This document shows positions 5,242 through 7,795 of a stretch of 7,795 bases of DNA, piece by piece. The DNA comes from Pyrinomonadaceae bacterium (GTDB taxonomy: Bacteria > Acidobacteriota > Blastocatellia > Pyrinomonadales > Pyrinomonadaceae). The stretch's first letter is position 1; the number at the start of each line of letters is the position of its first letter. The stretch is taken from assembly GCA_013813825.1 (NCBI GenBank), contig JACCRA010000337.1:1-7795 (forward strand), written 5' to 3'. A program made the translations under genes and the position numbers. The notes under the pieces were generated by a model. It made no database searches, was not told where the DNA came from, and worked only from the letters and a program-made list of their open reading frames with translations.

Positions 5242-7252
5242 CCTTCTCGAATTTTTGGAAGAAATTTTCGTTGACCGTCAGAGACGCACGCTCCAGCGGG
5301 CCGACCACGACGTAATCAATTTGGTATTGGGCCAGCAGCGTGTCAGCGCGCGCGCCGCCCGCGTACATCTGTTTCACGTCCGCCTCGCGTCCGGCGTAGT
5401 TGATGCCCTGCGACCAGAGGTGTCCGCCATAACCCATCACTGCGCGCCGCCCCGACAAGTAATTCGGGTGATTATAAATCGGCGCGTGTAGGACGAGCGA
5501 GCGTGGCTCTGTCCGGCTCTTCAGCAACTCCGCGAAGGCCATGCCCCCGCGATCAAACTCCCGTTGCTCCGAGGCTTCGGAGATCACGCGCCAGACATCG
5601 AGACTCCCGGCCAGCGTCAGGACGAGCAGCAAGCCCAGCACGCCCATCTTTACCCACCCACCCATCCGCCACAGGCGCGCCAGCAACAGCGCGACGAGCG
5701 GCACGGACGCGACGTACCAGTAATAAAGAACCTTGATATTGTCCCACACCCACGGCGAAATTTTTCCGGCGTTGGCGCTCACAAACAGTAACGTAAACGG
5801 CGCATAGAACAACAGCAGACGTTTCGGCACGATTGGCTCGCGCCCGCGCCACGCGATGGCCGCGATGAGCAGCGGGATAAACAATCCAGTGTTCTTCAAC
5901 CAGAACCAGAAGACGTTTTGCTGACCATGATCCCAACCGAACTGCCACGCGAAAAAGCTACCGGCCTGTGCCGCGCTGTCGCGGGTCGCCCACCACATCT
6001 GCGGCGCGGCGATCACTAGCGCCACCGCAAAGAACAGCATCCACGCCCGCCAGCGCGGAAACAGCAGCGCAAGGCAACCGCCCATCAGCATCAACGACAC
6101 GAAACTGTGCGCGTGGACCAACGGCAACAGCCCGGCGACAACACCAGCCGCGAGCATCCGCAAAGTTGTCGCCGAAGTTGCGGTATTCAAAAACGGGAAA
6201 GTCGCTAAAGGTGAAAAGTCCGGTCGCCGGCGCGGCTCCGCATCTTTAGTGCCCTTCTGCCTTTTACCCTTGACCTTTTGTCCTTTGCCTTCTTCTATCG
6301 CTTCACGCTCTGGTACTCCGTCGCTGTCGCCGACCGCCATCCACCACTGAGTAATCACGAGAAGCGCGAGCGGCAGGCCGAGCAGCAGGCCGCGCTGCGG
6401 CACGAGGAGCGTCGTGATCGCGTTGCCCCAACGGTAAGCGCCGTCGTAAGTGATCGTGTAATCGTGTGGCAATCGCCAGAGCATGGCGGACAAACTTTGA
6501 GTGCCCGCCGTCCACTCCTTCAGGAATGTCACCCAGCCGACGCCACCGCTCAAGAGCGCCACCACCGGCGCGACGAGCGCCGCGAAGCGATTGCCCGTCA
6601 ACTTTAAGGCGAAGCGGTATAGCAGCCCGACGAGTGACAGACCGAGCAGAAAATTTTCCCAGAAGAGCGCGCCTTCCAAACTCGCGCCCGCGCGCACCAG
6701 CATCGCCGCGACGAAGTCCACGATGAACGGGTAGGTCAAACGCGCGCCGGCATATTCCGGATGCTGCGGCGGGAAGTTCTGCCCATCCGTAAAACTCGTG
6801 ATGATACCTAAATGGAACGGCAGATCGCCGAGGTTGTTATCGACGCCGGTGAAAATCTCGCCGCCCCGCACGAACATCGCGCGCCCGAAGACCAACCACA
6901 ACACGACCGCGCCGCCTGCAAATAGTAGCGACGACGCCACGGCGCGACTTTTCGGCCGCGTCAACACGTCGCCGAGAAAGCGCGACGCGCCGGCAAAGTC
7001 TTCGCCGACCCGCGCCCGCCATTGTTTTTGAGTGAGCAGCGCGAGCGGCGCGGCGACGATTAACCCGGCCAGCGCGACGCTCGCGGTCGTTAGTCCGAGG
7101 ACGGCGGCGAGAATGTAACCGATGAGGCCGAGCAACGCGAACCCGACGCAGACGCCCGCGCACAGGCGCGCGTAAAGCCGCGCCTCGTCGTCATAAAAAT
7201 AGGTGAGCAGCGCGCCACTCGCGATGGCGACGAGCATCAACAAACCGGCCAT
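5195..7252 (-). CDS. Large multi-pass membrane protein, probable GT-C-type (DUF2298/YYY-like) glycosyltransferase-related
   Basis: 685 residues with around a dozen hydrophobic segments. Two membrane spans occupy about 1-20 and 30-75. After the span at about 104-124, an extracytoplasmic loop carries GVDNNLGDLPFHLG (136-149), an acidic-plus-His pattern like the first loop of GT-C enzymes, then PPQHPEYAGARLTYPF. Later come LVHAHSF (378-384), NIKVLYYWYV (505-514), and a soluble tail with VMGYGGHLWSQGINYAGRE (605-623) and YVVVGPLER (647-655); the last resembles the C-terminal motif of DUF2298/Chlor_Arch_YYY proteins. A hydrophilic loop at about 303-365 contains the repeat-derived stretch EEGKGQKVKGKRQKGTKD. 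Start ATG is 7252-7250 with no good Shine-Dalgarno; an in-frame TAA at 7309-7307 limits extension. It is probably first in an operon with the overlapping Agl23-like gene, and the two may act together on a lipid-linked sugar. Family-level function is inferred and the substrate is unknown. Confidence 0.8.
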   Translation of the reverse strand: MAGLLMLVAIASGALLTYFYDDEARLYARLCAGVCVGFALLGLIGYILAAVLGLTTASVALAGLIVAAPLALLTQKQWRARVGEDFAGASRFLGDVLTRPKSRAVASSLLFAGGAVVLWLVFGRAMFVRGGEIFTGVDNNLGDLPFHLGIITSFTDGQNFPPQHPEYAGARLTYPFIVDFVAAMLVRAGASLEGALFWENFLLGLSLVGLLYRFALKLTGNRFAALVAPVVALLSGGVGWVTFLKEWTAGTQSLSAMLWRLPHDYTITYDGAYRWGNAITTLLVPQRGLLLGLPLALLVITQWWMAVGDSDGVPEREAIEEGKGQKVKGKRQKGTKDAEPRRRPDFSPLATFPFLNTATSATTLRMLAAGVVAGLLPLVHAHSFVSLMLMGGCLALLFPRWRAWMLFFAVALVIAAPQMWWATRDSAAQAGSFFAWQFGWDHGQQNVFWFWLKNTGLFIPLLIAAIAWRGREPIVPKRLLLFYAPFTLLFVSANAGKISPWVWDNIKVLYYWYVASVPLVALLLARLWRMGGWVKMGVLGLLLVLTLAGSLDVWRVISEASEQREFDRGGMAFAELLKSRTEPRSLVLHAPIYNHPNYLSGRRAVMGYGGHLWSQGINYAGREADVKQMYAGGARADTLLAQYQIDYVVVGPLERASLTVNENFFQKFEKVGETGGYRLYQIARQ
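6250..6291 (-). repeat. Degenerate AAGGCAA heptamer array inside the membrane-protein coding sequence
   Basis: Read on the minus strand from 6291, six consecutive 7-bp units are visible: AAGGCAA, AGGACAA, AAGGTCA, AGGGTAA, AAGGCAG, AAGGGCA. Forty-two bases equals 14 codons, so the array keeps the frame and encodes the Lys/Gly/Gln/Arg-rich stretch of residues 321-335. It lies in a hydrophilic loop between membrane segments, where added length is tolerated. It is the same family as the intergenic arrays at 3174-3319. Confidence 0.75.
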
Positions 7253-7305
7253 ACAAATGACAATGAGAACGTCTGGAAGAAATTTGCAGTTGACGAGCGC
7301 GCTTG

Positions 7306-7311
7306 ATTATA
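7306..7311 (-). promoter_or_regulatory. Predicted -10 box for the membrane-protein operon
   Basis: A perfect TATAAT is read on the minus strand at 7311-7306, about 54 bases before the ATG at 7252. Transcription would start near 7299, leaving a leader of roughly 47 nt. No recognisable -35 hexamer lies 16-18 bases upstream, and there is no TG extended -10, so the promoter is weak, activator-dependent, or a chance match. Confidence 0.4.
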
Positions 7312-7387
7312 CGCGAGCGCCGGCTTTATACGTACTATGCAAATCGCGCGTAGGGTCTCTTCATTCTTTAAGAGAGGCGGGGAAATA

Positions 7388-7470
7388 ATAGACAGGATGA
7401 ACAAGACTAACAAAATAGGCATTGGCTTGAGTGGCCGTCTCATCCTGTTAATCTTGTCAATCCTGTCTAT
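7388..7470. repeat. Imperfect 29-bp inverted repeat made of 9-bp units
   Basis: Arm 1 (7388-7416) and the reverse complement of arm 2 (7442-7470) match at 24 of 29 positions; both begin ATAGACAGGAT. Each arm is itself built of 9-base steps: arm 2 reads ACAGGATTG, ACAAGATTA, ACAGGATG on the minus strand, and arm 1 reads ACAGGATGA, ACAAGACTA, ACAAAAT on the plus strand. A 25-base spacer separates the arms. Located between two divergent genes, it could be a small non-autonomous mobile repeat, a hairpin, or a binding array. I see no transposase and no target-site duplication. ACAGGAT-type intergenic repeats are, from memory, common in environmental bacterial genomes. Confidence 0.75.
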
Positions 7471-7520
7471 ATCTTCCGACAATGGATAAACCCTTATCGC
7501 GCGGGCGCGAGAATTAGCGC

Positions 7521-7795
7521 ATGAAACGCTACACTCTAAACTTCACCCAAACTCTCCCACTCGGCATCGACGAGGCGTGGCGCTTTTTCTGCGATCCGCG
7601 CAACTTGCCGATCATAACGCCGGCGTGGCTCGATTTTCAAATGACTGGCGAGTTGCCCAAACAGATGTATGCCGGCCTTGTCCTCTCGTACCGCATCCGG
7701 CCTTTCCTCGGCTTCCCGGTCAATTGGATCTCAGAAATCACGCACGTCCGCGAGCCGGAAATGTTCGTTGACGAGCAACGCTTCGGGCCTTACCG
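7521..7795 (+). CDS. SRPBCC (START-like) family protein, COG4276-type ligand-binding protein, N-terminal part (truncated by right edge)
   Basis: Ninety-one complete codons are present from the ATG at 7521 to the window end. The sequence has the pattern of small cytosolic SRPBCC proteins: an N-terminal strand (YTLNFTQTLPL), helix GIDEAWRFFCDPRNLP (15-30), ITPAWLDFQM (32-41), then MYAGLVLSYRIRPFLGFPVNWI (49-70) and ITHVREPEMFVDEQRFGPY (73-91). These pieces match what I know of the COG4276 ligand-binding group, usually about 150-160 residues, so roughly the last 40 percent is missing. Members have a helix-grip fold with a hydrophobic cavity; the ligand is generally unknown. An in-frame TAG at 7515-7517 means translation cannot begin further upstream. 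The ribosome binding site is poor (GAGA about 9 nt upstream). It is divergent from the membrane-protein operon, with no evident functional link. Confidence 0.88.
   Translation, partial: MKRYTLNFTQTLPLGIDEAWRFFCDPRNLPIITPAWLDFQMTGELPKQMYAGLVLSYRIRPFLGFPVNWISEITHVREPEMFVDEQRFGPY

Larger units (their letters stand above)
7253..7520. other. Divergent intergenic region
   Basis: These 268 bases separate the minus-strand membrane operon from the plus-strand SRPBCC gene. They hold the TATAAT box at 7306-7311 and the 29-bp inverted repeat at 7388-7470. I could not find a convincing -35/-10 pair for the plus-strand gene. It is visibly richer in A and T than the neighbouring genes, as expected for a regulatory region. 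Confidence 0.65.

Noticed and set aside
7237..7482. Minus-strand frame of 81 codons upstream of the membrane operon
   Set aside because: Its first residues are translated ACAGGAT repeat. It runs across the predicted promoter and into the next gene, and has no recognisable domain.
7454..7490. Plus-strand promoter for the SRPBCC gene (TTGTCA as -35)
   Set aside because: No acceptable -10 hexamer occurs 16-18 bases downstream.

Overview
The window looks bacterial, GC-rich and tightly packed. Three genes lie on the minus strand (left to right: smc, a GT-C-type membrane protein, a second large membrane protein) and one divergent gene starts near the right edge on the plus strand. The SMC protein opens like a standard bacterial SMC head. 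Together with the Agl23-like/GT-C pair and the simple intergenic repeats, this fits an uncultured Acidobacteriota-type genome (perhaps Blastocatellia). That assignment is from memory of similar sequences and is of low confidence.

Positions 1-3043 (minus): the 5' end of smc, truncated by the left edge. All 1014 codons in the window are open. Residues 40-600 are not SMC but a complete 561-residue intein with a LAGLIDADG homing endonuclease. It splits the Walker A P-loop exactly between the catalytic lysine (K39) and the following serine (S601). The SMC can therefore bind ATP only after protein splicing. The SMC head also carries an unusual insert of about 98 residues, acidic and then basic (806-1099). 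A strong sigma-70-like promoter (TTGACA, 17 nt, TATAGT) lies upstream, with a CCCAC/GTGGG palindrome over its -10 box.

Positions 3044-3321: a 278-base intergenic stretch holding that promoter, a small palindrome in the smc leader, and an inverted pair of AAGGCAA-type heptamer arrays.

Positions 3322-7252 (minus): two overlapping genes for multi-pass membrane proteins. The upstream one (5195-7252, 685 aa) is a GT-C-like/DUF2298-like protein. The downstream one (3322-5241, 639 aa) matches the 'flippase activity-associated protein Agl23' (TIGR03663) family. The overlap and shared strand suggest one operon, probably handling lipid-linked sugars at the cell surface. The upstream gene contains an in-frame copy of the same heptamer repeat (6250-6291).

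Positions 7253-7520: a divergent intergenic stretch with a TATAAT box for the membrane operon and a 29-bp imperfect inverted repeat built from 9-bp units. Positions 7521-7795 (plus): the first 91 codons of an SRPBCC (START-like) ligand-binding protein, cut by the right edge.
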